Source of the DNA: Ruegeria sp. HKCCD8929
GTDB taxonomy: Bacteria; Pseudomonadota; Alphaproteobacteria; Rhodobacterales; Rhodobacteraceae
Length of the DNA: 64,000 nt
Assembly (NCBI RefSeq): GCF_013031405.1
Contig: NZ_WPZY01000002.1
Coordinates: 409,491 to 473,490, forward strand
Reading direction: 5' to 3'
Each line of letters begins with the position of its first letter. The first letter of the stretch is position 1. The notes below the pieces were generated by a model. The model searched no databases. It was given only the letters and a program-made list of their open reading frames with translations, and was not told the origin of the DNA. Positions 63,259-64,000 of this stretch are shown piece by piece. The position numbers and the translations under genes are program-made.

Positions 63259-64000
63259 TGACCTTCCCCCGCGATCAGGGCCGGTTTGATCTGGAATCTT
63301 CCGGTTGGGTGTCAGTGTCGAGCGGCAGCGTGGAGACCGCAAGAGTCTCAAGCGCTGGCGCGGTAGTTTTCATCAGGAACTCCGTTGGTGATAGATATCC
63401 GAGCGCGGAATGTGGGCGCTTGGTGTTGTAGTGATTTCGCCATCGGCCGATTTCCTCGCGGGCGTGGCGCAGTGATCGGAACCAGTGAAGGTTGAGACAT
63501 TCGTCCCGGAACTTGCCATTAAAACTCTCGACGAAGGCGTTTTGCACCGGCTTGCCAGGCTCGATGAACCGCAGACGCACGCCGGTCCGCTCAGACCAGT
63601 CGAACATGGCCTTGCTTGTGCCTTCTGGGCCGTTATCGAGGATGATCTCTTCGGGCAGACCAATGCGCCACGCTAGGTCATCCAGGAACCGCACAACGCG
63701 GGCGCCAGGGATCGACACATCGACAATCTGGCCCGGACAGAACCGGCTGTGATCGTCCACGATATTGAGCACCCGGAACCTACGGCAGTCCGCAAGTTGA
63801 TCGCTGATGAAGTCCAAAGACCATCTTTGCATCGGCCTTTCCGGGACTTGAGGCGCAATGCGGTCGCGCCTGGGCAGCTTGCGCCGCTTCTTGGTGCGAA
63901 CCTGCAAGCCATGCTCGGTGTAGAGCCGATACGTGCGCTTGTGGTTCACCACGAGACCTTCCCGACGCAACATTGCGTGCAGGCGCAGGTAGCCGTATCG
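63259..64000 (-). mobile_element. IS3-family insertion sequence, partial (one terminus at 63259)
   Basis: The end TGACCTTCCCCC at 63259-63270 fits IS3-family termini (TGA... with a C-rich start). The interior encodes an OrfB-type integrase. The other end and any target duplication lie outside. Confidence 0.78.
63275..64000 (-). CDS. IS3-family transposase OrfB, 5' end outside window
   Basis: The frame continues to the window edge ([16 protein letters not shown]). HTH-21-like N-terminal part ([23 protein letters not shown]) and an rve integrase core with the DDE triad: D in [13 protein letters not shown] in [11 protein letters not shown], and E in [17 protein letters not shown], 35 residues later as expected. 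C-terminal [14 protein letters not shown] is typical. It may be made by -1 frameshifting from OrfA, which is not visible. Confidence 0.92.
   Translation of the reverse strand, partial: RYGYLRLHAMLRREGLVVNHKRTYRLYTEHGLQVRTKKRRKLPRRDRIAPQVPERPMQRWSLDFISDQLADCRRFRVLNIVDDHSRFCPGQIVDVSIPGARVVRFLDDLAWRIGLPEEIILDNGPEGTSKAMFDWSERTGVRLRFIEPGKPVQNAFVESFNGKFRDECLNLHWFRSLRHAREEIGRWRNHYNTKRPHSALGYLSPTEFLMKTTAPALETLAVSTLPLDTDTQPEDSRSNRP

Overview
The window is high-GC bacterial DNA from an alphaproteobacterium, most likely a marine Rhodobacteraceae (Roseobacter clade, Ruegeria-like). Supporting signs are the division and cell-wall (dcw) gene order with DUF2484 insertions, a DUF1127 gene followed by CCUCCUCCC hairpins, a PhaR regulator, alphaproteobacterial GTTC-N7-GTTC LexA spacing and a typical Rhodobacterales intergenic repeat. 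No species can be named from sequence reading alone.

Layout. 1-5.9 kb: the 5' end of a leftward gene, a three-gene betaine/choline-type ABC importer, then an NnrU-like membrane protein and a DUF2478 protein. 6-9 kb: tRNA-Tyr, rlmB, a zinc-ribbon gene that appears to start at ATT, a YHS-domain protein, a candidate small RNA, a CoA-binding protein and a lipoprotein. 9.1-13.4 kb: histidine genes on the minus strand (hisB-hisH, hisA, hisF-hisE), interrupted by two plus-strand genes (DUF302, DUF2147). 13.5-15 kb: a stand-alone Lrp/AsnC effector domain, a membrane protein, two tandem tRNA-Gly genes and a 49-residue ORF. 15-21 kb (minus): pyruvate carboxylase, a lactate-dehydrogenase-like flavoprotein and a broken GGDEF gene. 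21-24.3 kb: a UvrD-type helicase behind a LexA-type box, and an endonuclease/exonuclease/phosphatase protein.

24.4-25.9 kb is the most remarkable part. On the minus strand a DUF1127 gene is followed by six hairpins, each with CCUCCUCCC in its loop (the cuckoo/CcsR family known from Rhodobacter sphaeroides). On the plus strand a long mraZ leader holds an exact 10-bp-period MraZ-box array and an intrinsic terminator, matching the UpsM small RNA layout. Both systems sit next to each other just before the dcw cluster.

25.9-53.5 kb is the dcw cluster: mraZ, rsmH, ftsL, ftsI, murE, murF, mraY, [TPR protein], murD, [minus-strand flavoprotein], ftsW, murG, murC, [two DUF2484 proteins, one small membrane protein], murB, ddl, ftsQ, ftsA, [secreted protein], ftsZ, lpxC, bamD, recN. 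Many junctions overlap by ATGA, implying translational coupling. It makes UDP-MurNAc-pentapeptide, lipid I/II and the divisome, then turns to outer-membrane biogenesis and DNA repair.

53.6-62.5 kb: a ClC chloride channel, phaR, a DegT-type aminotransferase, and a minus-strand set of gamma-glutamylpolyamine-type genes (FAD oxidase, two glutamine-synthetase-like enzymes, a class I amidotransferase) with the same palindrome, ATTTGATCAAAT, in front of both transcription units. A GDCCVxC-type small Cys-rich protein follows. 62.5-64 kb is degraded sequence, a truncated gene and the end of an IS3-family element running off the window.
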